Part shown: piece by piece, positions 53,701 through 62,339 of the stretch
How the letters are laid out: each line of letters starts with the position of its first letter
Position numbering within the stretch: the stretch's first letter is position 1
Origin: CAYSFE01 sp964430225
GTDB taxonomy: Bacteria; Patescibacteriota; Dojkabacteria; GCA-016699595; JBAXKR01
Assembly (NCBI GenBank): GCA_964430225.1
Contig: CAYSFE010000003.1
Location: 17,406 to 81,405 of the forward strand
DNA length: 64,000 nt
Direction: 5' to 3'
The notes under the pieces: model-generated
Told to the model about the DNA's origin: nothing
Database searches by the model: none
Seen by the model: the letters and a program-made list of their open reading frames with translations, nothing else
Translations under genes and position numbers: made by a program

Positions 53701-54235
53701 CTAATAGTCTTACTGCCATTACTCCTTGCTTAGAAACTTCAAAATCAAACCATCTTCCTCTTTGAGGGATTAGTTTGACTGTGTATAGAGGTTTATTCTT
53801 TGTTGAATTCTTGCTTTCTGTATATAGGACTCCTTCTGCTCTAACTATTTGCATAACTAGAACTCTTTCATTTCCATTTACAACAAAAGTACCTCTTTCG
53901 GAGATAAGTGGAAGATCCATGAAGTAAAGTTCTTGTTCTTTGATTTCTTTACTCTTTTTGTTCTTTAATTCTACTGTAACGTAAAGAGGGGCTTCATACG
54001 ACTTACCGTATTTAAGAGCATCTTCAAAGCTACAAGTAGCTTTTTCAATTCTAAAACCCTTAAAAGAAAGTTCCCATGATTCTCCAGTGTAATCTGTAAC
54101 TGGATTTATCTCATCAAAGAGCTCTTTAACACCATCACTTAAAAGCCAATCATAGCTTTTAATATGTGAATCAATTAAATTGAGATCTAGATGTGTAAGT
54201 GGAACTGTGGCAATACTGACTCTCTTCTTTTGCAT
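50765..54235 (-). CDS. rpoB: DNA-directed RNA polymerase beta subunit
   Basis: The 1,156-residue subunit has '[16 protein letters not shown]', '[10 protein letters not shown]', '[12 protein letters not shown]' and the C-terminal '[20 protein letters not shown]' in outline. In the rifampicin region (about bases 53015-53107) it reads SRYMDQ and [10 protein letters not shown] where E. coli has SQFMDQ and THKRRISALG, so Q513, H526, R529, S531 and L533 are all changed. It heads the operon and has a ~165-nt structured leader. ATG 54235 is preceded by AT-rich sequence only. Confidence 0.98.
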   Translation of the reverse strand: [1156 protein letters not shown]

Positions 54236-54281
54236 AATTTAAATTAGAATAAAATAAATATCTAATTTAGTTTTGGGGTTA

Positions 54282-54388
54282 CTTTGAAGAGAGAAATACT
54301 TTGTATTTCAAAGATACACCTGATAAATCAGGTAATCCGACTTTCCTCTATGAAGACACTTAAACATGTCACGCTTATTACTTAAGTG
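54282..54388 (-). promoter_or_regulatory. Structured rpoB operon leader
   Basis: Three perfect inverted repeats lie in the 5' leader: CACTTAA/TTAAGTG (54357-54363, 54382-54388), ACCTGAT-AA-ATCAGGT (54318-54333) and GAAATAC-3 nt-GTATTTC (54293-54309). The last competes with CTTTGAA/TTCAAAG (54282-54288, 54307-54313), since both use 54307-54309. A possible -10 (CATAAT) lies at about 54407-54412. The remaining 54389-54518 stretch has weaker palindromes and no gene. Confidence 0.5.
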
Positions 54389-54518
54389 AAATCACAAATT
54401 ACTCAATTATGCTATAACTTCCCCAAAACAAAACGTGGAACAAGTATATCAGGAAAGTACCTGTATTTACAAGGGAAATACCTCCTATATACCTAGAGTA
54501 TTTTGGAGGCATCCCTTT

Positions 54519-57500
54519 TTATTTCATTATTACTACTCCACCCTTAGTTACTCTTACAAAATACCCTTTATTCTCCTCTATATCAAAATCACTTCCATAT
54601 ACTGTATCTTTATCCTTAACTACATTTTCATACTTACCACTTACATATCTTGTAACTACATCTGAAGCTACAGGAGAATTTAGATTAATAGCGTCTATTA
54701 GTTTAGAAGCCTTTAGAACTGGATCTAATCTAAAACTTAATAGATTCCATCCATTACTTAATCTATATGGCTGGTTAGCTGCTATCTTATTACCTTCAAA
54801 GGATAGTTTTCCACTCTTTATTACTTTTACAAAGTATCCTTCTCCTGGAATTAGATTAAAGTTATTTCCAAATGACTTCTCAGCTCTCTCTGAATACATT
54901 ACCCATCCCCCTTGTCTATATGTAGCTACATGAGTTGCATATCCTCCTTTTGAAGATATATTGGAGAGTAGATCTTTAGCAGTTCTAGCTTCTGTATACT
55001 CATATCCTACTAGATTCCATCCCTCATTTAATTCAAATCGGGATATATCAGAAGTTTTTTCAATCTTTACTTCTACTGGAGTTGTAATATCTTCTTCACC
55101 AGTATCTCTAATACCGTTTGCATTCTTATCATCAAAGAATACAATTTTAGCTTTACCATTTACAAGATCCATTACCTTAAACTCTTTAATAGAGGTATTA
55201 CCACTAGTGATAGTATATGTACCAGTACTATTTAACTCTACCCCACTACTATCTGATACTCCTAATACAGCTTCAGCATTGACTGGGGAGATGACACCAT
55301 TAATAGATGCTTTACTAGGTTTATTAGGTTTTGAAGGATCACATAGACCTTCTTGTAACTGAGGAATACCATTTACACACCTGCCTAATCCAAATTCTGT
55401 CTTACCATTATTTGCACAATATGGTTCTCCATTTTGATATTGACCACAGTTATCACCAATTCTAGGATTAAGAACAGTTTGACTACAACTTGAAGTTATT
55501 ACCGCTTTGGGATAATAAACTGGTTGATGATTGCTAAAAGTTTGTATATTAGTAACAGTAACTTCTTTACAACATGATTTATCATTATTCCAAGATGTAC
55601 AAACCTTAGAATATGTATCGTCTTTAATTAATATTGCATTAGATGGTGGAGCTGGAACTTCCTTAGTTTCTAGATTAGTTGAGCTAGCTACTTGAGTGCC
55701 CGCAGGTATTTCACTTGGAACAACTTCCAATTTACCAGTAGTTTTATTTATAACCCCTATTGGAATTGTTGATATATTCTTTAAGAGATCATATTGTTTA
55801 ATAGTTCCGCCACCATCTTCTCTTCCTTCACATGTATATACAATTCCCTGGCTTACATTTAAAGTAAGATTACCACCATTTTGTGCGGTATCTGGTATTA
55901 GACCACACCCACATGTTTTTGTTACTTTTGTAGTATCAAATGTTTTTGCTGTAGTTGCACAATCCTTATAATCAAGATTGTAATATCCTGCTACTGTTCC
56001 ACTTGCAGGAGATAGCAATGGTTTACCTCCCCCTCCTACACCAGCATTAGCCCCATCAGTTTTAGGCGTTACCGATCCAGTAGGAACTATATTTGTCGGT
56101 GGTTGAATAGGAGCTACAATAGGAATTGGTTCAATACAATCTTCAGCAACAGTTCTTTCAGACGTACAAGAACCTTTCTCATTCTTATATTGATAAACAT
56201 CACAAAGTATTAATTTATTTGCGTTATTTTCTTTTTTTAGTGTTTTGGTACACCCTTCTTTCCCATATTGCTTAATATATTCCATAGTACTCGAAGCTCC
56301 ATAGAAATACATAATGGCCTTACCATTTTCACATCCAGCTACTATATATTCAACATCTCCAGACTTAAAGATATGTCCAACTTTAACATCAGGTTCTGTT
56401 TCACTTAAACTTTTACACGTCATATTTTTATCATTTGGGATTCCGCACTGATCGTCTTTTCCATCATCATTTTGAATAACAACCTCTCCCTTTGCACATG
56501 GATATTCTGTATATGTTCCATCTTTACAGTTAAACAAAGTATTATTATTTTTCTTAGTCCATACCACCTTGTTTACTGTTAACTGAGCACATAATGCCTT
56601 ATGTTCTGCTTCTATCTTTGCTTTTTCTGCAGTTGTTTGTGCTTCTTGTTCTTTTGTTACCGTAGGATCTGCAAATAATAGATTCTTATCTGCATTCTGT
56701 GCTTTTGCTATTGTGTCATCAAATCCAGTTGCTGTTCTTTTATATGTAAATCCATTCTGTGCACCTCTACAAGGATCTCCAACTTTAACCGACTTGTCGT
56801 CATTGCTGCATAGTGGTAGTTTTGCATTTACAGGTATTGGTGCAGGATTAGTTGGTGAAAAAGGTCCCTGGTTATTACCCTTTGCTGCATCTATCTTTCC
56901 TTGTTCTGTAAAATCTTTTGATCCTGTTATTCCAGTCTGTACATAGTAGTCTTGCATTCTTGCAATTTCATCACTGAACTGACCATCTTTAACAACATAC
57001 TGGTATCCATTAGGTCCTGTACATGTTGAACCTTCTTCCTCTTTTAAAGTTGCTGCACTACATGGTGCTTCTGCAAATACACTGCCTAATACAGAAGTAT
57101 TTAGTTTTATCTTACTTGTTTCTTTGTTTGTTGTAGTTTCAAACTTTGCGGTTGGTTGATCTGATCCTACATTTGTCTGATATCCTAGCTGAGTATCATT
57201 ATTTAAAATTTCTATTAATATTGGATCATGATATTTGTACTTTGCTTGATCTTCTAAATCAGGTGTTCGTATATTTGCCTTATCCATACTAAATGTATTA
57301 CCTGCTCCTAGATATGTTGATTGTAGTGTTGATCCCTCTATAGATAGATAGACTATAGAGTCCATAGAAGTGTTTTCACTAAAACTTCCATATGTTGGAT
57401 CTGGAGTTACAAGAGTATCTAAAGTCTTTCCTGTTTCTAGTACTGGGTAGGTATATTTTACTTGTTTTAGATTACCCATTACTTCAAAGAAGTATGCACT

Positions 57501-57827
57501 ACTTGGTTTAAGTCCTGAAACTGTAATATGGTGAGAGTATCTTAATTCTCCATCATTCCTATCATCATAGTATCTTGTTCTTGATAATTGGTTTAAGAAA
57601 TCAAAATCATTTTTATCAGATACTATTACAGATCCATATGTTGGAACTTCAGTAAAGTATGTAACGGTTACAGACGTATCAGATATATTTGTTATCCTTA
57701 AATCCTTTATTGTAGCTGGTGTTTCTGTAACATATGACACACCAAAGAATACAATTAGAAGTAAAAGAAGCACGATAGAAGTAAGTAAAAGTGTATTACC
57801 ATTAAATAGTTTCTTTAACTTTTTCAT
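54519..57827 (-). CDS. Membrane-anchored extracellular protein with fibronectin type III domain
   Basis: From ATG 57827 the protein is 1,102 residues: a basic N-terminus, one membrane helix (about 13-33), a fibronectin III domain (about 37-115, 'NISDTSVTVTYFTEVPTYGSV' in outline), a long Cys-rich middle with several CxnC knots, and a C-terminal pair of related beta modules around 'EGWNLVGYEYTE' and 'NGWNLLSFRLDP'. An upstream in-frame ATG (57881) would only add a second hydrophobic stretch. It has no LPxTG-type signal and is probably anchored by its N-terminal helix. It is divergent from the sortase gene. Confidence 0.8.
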   Translation of the reverse strand: MKKLKKLFNGNTLLLTSIVLLLLLIVFFGVSYVTETPATIKDLRITNISDTSVTVTYFTEVPTYGSVIVSDKNDFDFLNQLSRTRYYDDRNDGELRYSHHITVSGLKPSSAYFFEVMGNLKQVKYTYPVLETGKTLDTLVTPDPTYGSFSENTSMDSIVYLSIEGSTLQSTYLGAGNTFSMDKANIRTPDLEDQAKYKYHDPILIEILNNDTQLGYQTNVGSDQPTAKFETTTNKETSKIKLNTSVLGSVFAEAPCSAATLKEEEGSTCTGPNGYQYVVKDGQFSDEIARMQDYYVQTGITGSKDFTEQGKIDAAKGNNQGPFSPTNPAPIPVNAKLPLCSNDDKSVKVGDPCRGAQNGFTYKRTATGFDDTIAKAQNADKNLLFADPTVTKEQEAQTTAEKAKIEAEHKALCAQLTVNKVVWTKKNNNTLFNCKDGTYTEYPCAKGEVVIQNDDGKDDQCGIPNDKNMTCKSLSETEPDVKVGHIFKSGDVEYIVAGCENGKAIMYFYGASSTMEYIKQYGKEGCTKTLKKENNANKLILCDVYQYKNEKGSCTSERTVAEDCIEPIPIVAPIQPPTNIVPTGSVTPKTDGANAGVGGGGKPLLSPASGTVAGYYNLDYKDCATTAKTFDTTKVTKTCGCGLIPDTAQNGGNLTLNVSQGIVYTCEGREDGGGTIKQYDLLKNISTIPIGVINKTTGKLEVVPSEIPAGTQVASSTNLETKEVPAPPSNAILIKDDTYSKVCTSWNNDKSCCKEVTVTNIQTFSNHQPVYYPKAVITSSCSQTVLNPRIGDNCGQYQNGEPYCANNGKTEFGLGRCVNGIPQLQEGLCDPSKPNKPSKASINGVISPVNAEAVLGVSDSSGVELNSTGTYTITSGNTSIKEFKVMDLVNGKAKIVFFDDKNANGIRDTGEEDITTPVEVKIEKTSDISRFELNEGWNLVGYEYTEARTAKDLLSNISSKGGYATHVATYRQGGWVMYSERAEKSFGNNFNLIPGEGYFVKVIKSGKLSFEGNKIAANQPYRLSNGWNLLSFRLDPVLKASKLIDAINLNSPVASDVVTRYVSGKYENVVKDKDTVYGSDFDIEENKGYFVRVTKGGVVIMK

Positions 57828-57911
57828 AGAGAGTAGAAGATATATAAATATACATATAGAATAGGGGAAATACAAAAGCATTTCAAGCTGGTAAAGTCTT
57901 ACTTTCTTTTG

Positions 57912-57917
57912 TATTCT
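57912..57917 (+). promoter_or_regulatory. -10-like box 7 nt before the sortase ATG
   Basis: TATTCT at 57912-57917 is followed by 7 nt and ATG 57925, the same spacing as other leaderless candidates. A convincing -35 was not found. Confidence 0.45.
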
Positions 57918-57924
57918 ATTACCT

Positions 57925-58758
57925 ATGGCACTCTATTCTCTAAAGAAAAAACCAGTTGTAATTAATGATGATAAGAAAGAAGATGTGGCTTCTTCTCAAC
58001 AAGTAACTCTTTGGGATGGTATTGAGAAATTTAACAAATATATTACTAAAAGTTTATCAGACAGTAAGTGGACCGGTTTCTTTATTCCACTACTGTTTAT
58101 CTTAGCAGGTGCCTACTTACTTTCTTCTCAACTATTTCCTGAAATGTTAAGTTTTATACAGTCTAGATTTGCAAATAACTCAGATAATGTGTCTGTTGTA
58201 AGTGACGACTACTATAAAGATAAGATAAACCTCATATCTTCACCTCAATCGGGATATTTCTCTGAAGTACTAGCTCACTCTCTTACACTTAAGAGCGAAG
58301 ATACGGTAAGTACCACATATTCAAAAGATTTCTTTCTCACTATACCTAAGATTGGTACAAACAAAGCTAGAGTAAAAGCAAATGTAAAGAGTGATGTTGA
58401 GGTTGTATATAAGAAAGCTTTAGAAAATAGCTTAGCTCATTTTAAAGGAAGTCCAGTACCAGGACAATCTGGTAATGCCTTCATTTATGGTCACTCAATA
58501 ACAGAGTCAGTATATAGGGATAATCCTAGTAATCCAGTTGTAGAGTTTACTAAACTTGGAAGACTAAACTTTGGAGATAAAATTTATGTAGATATAGATG
58601 ATAAAAGAATTGGATATACTATTAATAAGGTGAAGATAATAAATCCAGATGAAACAGATATATTAAATGATCAGGGTGGAAAGACAATAACCTTAATGAC
58701 TTGTTATCCTTTTGGATCTAATAGTAAAAGACTAGTTGTAGTAGCTAATCAAGATTAA
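57925..58758 (+). CDS. Sortase
   Basis: Sortases cut a C-terminal signal on exported proteins and attach them to the cell wall. The 277-residue protein has an N-terminal cytoplasmic tail, one helix (about 51-70) and the sortase beta-barrel with catalytic His190 ('IYGHS'), Cys260 ('LMTCYPFG') and Arg269. The TCYP pattern fits class D/E-like enzymes. Its stop overlaps the convergent gene for an LPSTD protein by 4 nt, so enzyme and likely substrate are neighbours. Confidence 0.93.
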   Translation: MALYSLKKKPVVINDDKKEDVASSQQVTLWDGIEKFNKYITKSLSDSKWTGFFIPLLFILAGAYLLSSQLFPEMLSFIQSRFANNSDNVSVVSDDYYKDKINLISSPQSGYFSEVLAHSLTLKSEDTVSTTYSKDFFLTIPKIGTNKARVKANVKSDVEVVYKKALENSLAHFKGSPVPGQSGNAFIYGHSITESVYRDNPSNPVVEFTKLGRLNFGDKIYVDIDDKRIGYTINKVKIINPDETDILNDQGGKTITLMTCYPFGSNSKRLVVVANQD

Positions 58759-60410
58759 ATATTCTCAAATCTTGATCTATATTTCATTATGGTTATTCCA
58801 CCTAGTAAGAATATAGCTCCACCAATAAGTTCAAATATATTTAATGCACTTAGATCAGTGGAGGGAAGATCATTTGATTCATCATCAGTTGTATCATCTG
58901 TACTAGCTAAACTAATCCCTACTCTTGATACATATCCAATACAATTAGAATCAAATGTACCTTCAATACCGCTTAAGAATGGTTTTACTGGAACTGCTAT
59001 CTTTATTAAGTTTGGAATTCCTCCAGATGCCCATTGTGGTGTTTCTGCAGGTGTTGCAGCTTTTACTAAAGCAGTAGTATCCGCTTTGAATAACTGTGCG
59101 TATGTAAGGGTATATTTGAAATCTGAATTACTTCCATTTGCAACTTTATTTACTATTTGGAAAGTTGCAGTTGAACTGTTATAGCTTGTAAAACTATTTA
59201 GTGAATTATTTCCATCACTACTTATGTTCTGTGCGTTATACATTCTTAGTGTTCTACTATTTTCTGAAGCAGGAACATTACTTAAAGTATGAGTTACATT
59301 TAAAGTATCTCCAGTAGTTAGAAGTAGAGGGTTATCTCTAGTATTTTTCTTTGCTTGAGTTCCCCCATTCTTTCCAATAGTCATTCCTACGCATTGTGAT
59401 GTTGAAGTTTGAGTAGTAACTACAGGAGTAATTGCAGCTCTTTTTACATAACTGATACAGTTTTTATCAAATGTACCATCTGCTGTAGCTGTAGCCTTCT
59501 TTACTGTCCCACTTATTTGAAGAATATTAGGAGGTGTTCCAGATGCCCACTGAGGTTTTTCAGCAGGACTATATGGAAAACTTAAGGCTGTCGTATCATT
59601 AGGAAATAGTTCTGCATAAGTAAGAGTATATGTATAACTTTGATCGGAACCAGAAGCTACACCAGTAGTAAGTAGTTTTGCATTATTTGTATTACTGTAG
59701 CTAACTAAAAGCTGTTGATTCATATCTGTAGCCACTCTAAAGTTCTGGTCGTTTTTAATATGAATCCTTCTTGTATCTCCTGCTGTAGCATTTCCTAATG
59801 TATATTTAATAGTTAGAGTTTCACCAGGTGCAATTAAAAGAGCATCACTTCTTACATTCTTTTTTACAAGTGATCCAGCAGTTTTACCTATAACCATTTC
59901 TCTACAAACAGGGTCTGTTGCAGTTGCAGCTTTCCCAGTTATAGTATATGGTTCACACCAATCCCCAGTTGCTACATTATTATTTTGAATATTGTATCCA
60001 AATTCAAACACATTGGCTCCATCTTTTATTTGATCTGCAGGTATACTTACATGATAATTATTTCCAGTAGTTTGAATTCCAGCCATTCTTGTAGTTCCTT
60101 TTCTTAAAGAAACATTGTTAACTCCTACATTAGTAAATGCTCCAGTAGCAGTTCTTGAAATATATAGCTCTAAAATCGTGTTGGCAGGAACAGTATCTGT
60201 TGCCTTATATGCTTCTGTAAATGCTGCATCTTTATAATATATAACTTTACATTTATATTCTACATGAGGAGGAGGTGTGATTGTTGCTGCACTACTTGGT
60301 GTTTGTATTTGGTTCTGTAACCTATTTGCTATATATAGAGCAGTTCCTCCCAATGCTATCGTAATTACTACTAAAGAAATTACTAGTATCTTTGTCCTAT
60401 TCAACTTCAT
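58755..60410 (-). CDS. Sortase-anchored surface protein with LPSTD signal
   Basis: The 551-residue protein has an N-terminal helix (about 8-28), a first domain (about 50-165), and two tandem ~160-residue repeats (169-327 and 340-499), each with 'IGK', 'KKN.R', 'YTLTYA.LF', 'PQWASG' and 'GTFD.NCI'. The C-terminus is a sorting signal: LPSTD (515-519), a hydrophobic stretch and a KYRSRF tail. It lies 3' to 3' with the sortase. It starts within the end of the next gene's coding region (14 nt overlap) and shares the 'NRT(K/R)I' N-terminus with it. Function beyond surface display is unknown. Confidence 0.88.
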   Translation of the reverse strand: MKLNRTKILVISLVVITIALGGTALYIANRLQNQIQTPSSAATITPPPHVEYKCKVIYYKDAAFTEAYKATDTVPANTILELYISRTATGAFTNVGVNNVSLRKGTTRMAGIQTTGNNYHVSIPADQIKDGANVFEFGYNIQNNNVATGDWCEPYTITGKAATATDPVCREMVIGKTAGSLVKKNVRSDALLIAPGETLTIKYTLGNATAGDTRRIHIKNDQNFRVATDMNQQLLVSYSNTNNAKLLTTGVASGSDQSYTYTLTYAELFPNDTTALSFPYSPAEKPQWASGTPPNILQISGTVKKATATADGTFDKNCISYVKRAAITPVVTTQTSTSQCVGMTIGKNGGTQAKKNTRDNPLLLTTGDTLNVTHTLSNVPASENSRTLRMYNAQNISSDGNNSLNSFTSYNSSTATFQIVNKVANGSNSDFKYTLTYAQLFKADTTALVKAATPAETPQWASGGIPNLIKIAVPVKPFLSGIEGTFDSNCIGYVSRVGISLASTDDTTDDESNDLPSTDLSALNIFELIGGAIFLLGGITIMKYRSRFENI

Positions 60411-62277
60411 GTTTTTGTTTGTTTAAAATATTTTTTTCGTAATATCTTTTTGCTCCAGCAGGATCAACATATCTTAAGATATTAGTTCCAAACAGCGAGA
60501 TAGCAACATTAGTCATGAATGTAATTGCTCCTTGATTTCTAATTACAAGTAGACCAAATATCATAAATATGAAACTAGCAAAGATTAGTAAGTAGTTATC
60601 ATCAAGTATTCCAGTTGAAGGTATTACTCTTACCTTACAATCAACTGCGGATGTATTACTTGGATTTCTACAGCTATTACCACTACATATTAATCCATCA
60701 GGACAATCATCATTTGTACTACATGCTGAATTACATGTTGAACAAGCACATCCTGTTTGACACTTACCACCATTGGTACATTGCCCAACTGTTCCTACAG
60801 GATCACATGCTTCACCAGCATCAACCACACTATTTCCACATGAAGGAACTGCAGCACTACAGTTTGTATATTTAAAATCAAAATATCCATGTCCACTAGT
60901 ACTATCTCCGGCTGTTGTAATCTTACAGTTTGCATAACTACCCTTTGTAGTTACACTATCACAATAGTAGTTTGACGCTACACCAGTTGAACATCCAGCA
61001 AGCTTACTTGAAGTAGCACAGTTAAGTGCTGACTTAGCAGTAAGCTGAGAAGTATTAAGTCCGTTATTAAAAGTACTTGGCAATGATCCAATATCTACTG
61101 CGACTTTATCACCAGTACTTGGTAATCCTATTGCTGAACTTACATAAAATCCATCACTATCCGTTGTAGCATTAATAGTTGTACTACCTTTAGTAATAGC
61201 TACAACTGTATTAGCAATTGGGATAGGAATACCACCAGGATCTTGACAATATACCCTACCACTCACTTTTGCTTGAATAGCTGCAGTACAGCTACCACCA
61301 GTAGCAGCAGTTGCACAACTACTATTTGTTGTCCATCCTGCTCCTAAACTAGCACAAGTTCCAGTAGTAGTTTGAGTTTGACAAGTATTTCCATCATCTT
61401 CAGCATCCGTACATTTATAACAGGTATTTTGAGTTGTTATAGAACTAGTAGATGAAGATGTAGTAGATGTAGTTGTTGTTGTTGTACACCCAGTAGCCAC
61501 AACAATGTTTTGTGCACCATTAGGTGGAAAATCTAATTGTCCACATACAGGTATCACAGAATTACACGCTCTATTATATCCAGTACAATTTCTTCTACAT
61601 TCTTTTCCTTGATAATCAAGGACTCCTGTATCTGTACAGTCACATATCTGACAAGTATTTCCAGTTGAGGCTGATGAACTACAATTTGCAGATCCTGCTG
61701 CAATACACTGATTAAATGTAGTATTCCCAGCAGCATTATTTCTATCTAAACAAGATCCAGCAGGACAAAAACCAGGCTTACAAGCACCTGCTCCTGTATA
61801 GTTATCTCCTAAATCTTGAACTACACCATTATTACACTTGCTTGTACCATAAGGGGTTCCACCATCTTGACCTCCACTACACCAAGTATCTCCATTAGCA
61901 ATACAAACCTTAGTGCTAGTGTTATAACAACCCTTTGCTGCTATACAGCTAGCTTCTGTTGTTGGAGTGGGATTTGGAGGAGGAGTTACTGCAGGACAGG
62001 TATCTCCATCTTTAACTTCGCTTGGAGACATACATGAACCTGGACCACCATTCCAATCGAGATCAGTTCTTCCATCCTGACAACTTGTCTTAACACACCC
62101 ACCACCAGGACAACATACCTTAGTACATCGGGTAGGGATACAGGAAAGATCATTCGCAAATGTATTCGTATTTACTTGTGTCTGTAATCTCCATCCTATG
62201 AAGATTGCTGCAACTCCTAATACTACAGTAGCTATTATCATTACAATTAAAATGATTCTGGTTCTATTGACGTGCAT
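60397..62277 (-). CDS. Cysteine-rich surface protein with IPSTG signal
   Basis: From ATG 62277 the protein is 626 residues, with an N-terminal helix (about 8-28) like that of its downstream neighbour, then an extracellular part with dozens of Cys in short knots and Ser/Thr-rich stretches. A central beta module (about 340-460) resembles a carboxypeptidase-regulatory-like fold ('SGRVYCQDPGGIPIPIANTVV' in outline). Near the end IPSTG (about 552-556) and a hydrophobic segment look like a sorting signal, but about 45 residues follow, longer than usual. A TATAAA lies 6 nt before ATG 62277. Confidence 0.8.
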   Translation of the reverse strand: MHVNRTRIILIVMIIATVVLGVAAIFIGWRLQTQVNTNTFANDLSCIPTRCTKVCCPGGGCVKTSCQDGRTDLDWNGGPGSCMSPSEVKDGDTCPAVTPPPNPTPTTEASCIAAKGCYNTSTKVCIANGDTWCSGGQDGGTPYGTSKCNNGVVQDLGDNYTGAGACKPGFCPAGSCLDRNNAAGNTTFNQCIAAGSANCSSSASTGNTCQICDCTDTGVLDYQGKECRRNCTGYNRACNSVIPVCGQLDFPPNGAQNIVVATGCTTTTTTSTTSSSTSSITTQNTCYKCTDAEDDGNTCQTQTTTGTCASLGAGWTTNSSCATAATGGSCTAAIQAKVSGRVYCQDPGGIPIPIANTVVAITKGSTTINATTDSDGFYVSSAIGLPSTGDKVAVDIGSLPSTFNNGLNTSQLTAKSALNCATSSKLAGCSTGVASNYYCDSVTTKGSYANCKITTAGDSTSGHGYFDFKYTNCSAAVPSCGNSVVDAGEACDPVGTVGQCTNGGKCQTGCACSTCNSACSTNDDCPDGLICSGNSCRNPSNTSAVDCKVRVIPSTGILDDNYLLIFASFIFMIFGLLVIRNQGAITFMTNVAISLFGTNILRYVDPAGAKRYYEKNILNKQKHEVE

Positions 62278-62339
62278 AAAATTTTTATACAAAACTATAT
62301 GTATCTAGAATATGTGAAAATTGAAATGATGTAAAGAGC

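Noticed and set aside
54463..54509. Palindromes after the fibronectin gene as a terminator
   Set aside because: GTATTT/AAATAC and CCTCC/GGAGG pairs are present, but no U-run follows them in the right direction.
54435..54665. Plus-strand open frame near the rpoB leader
   Set aside because: It overlaps the end of the fibronectin gene on the other strand, is low-complexity and has no recognisable content.
61524..61736. Short frames on both strands inside the cysteine-rich gene
   Set aside because: They are shadows of the real gene with biased composition and no start signals.
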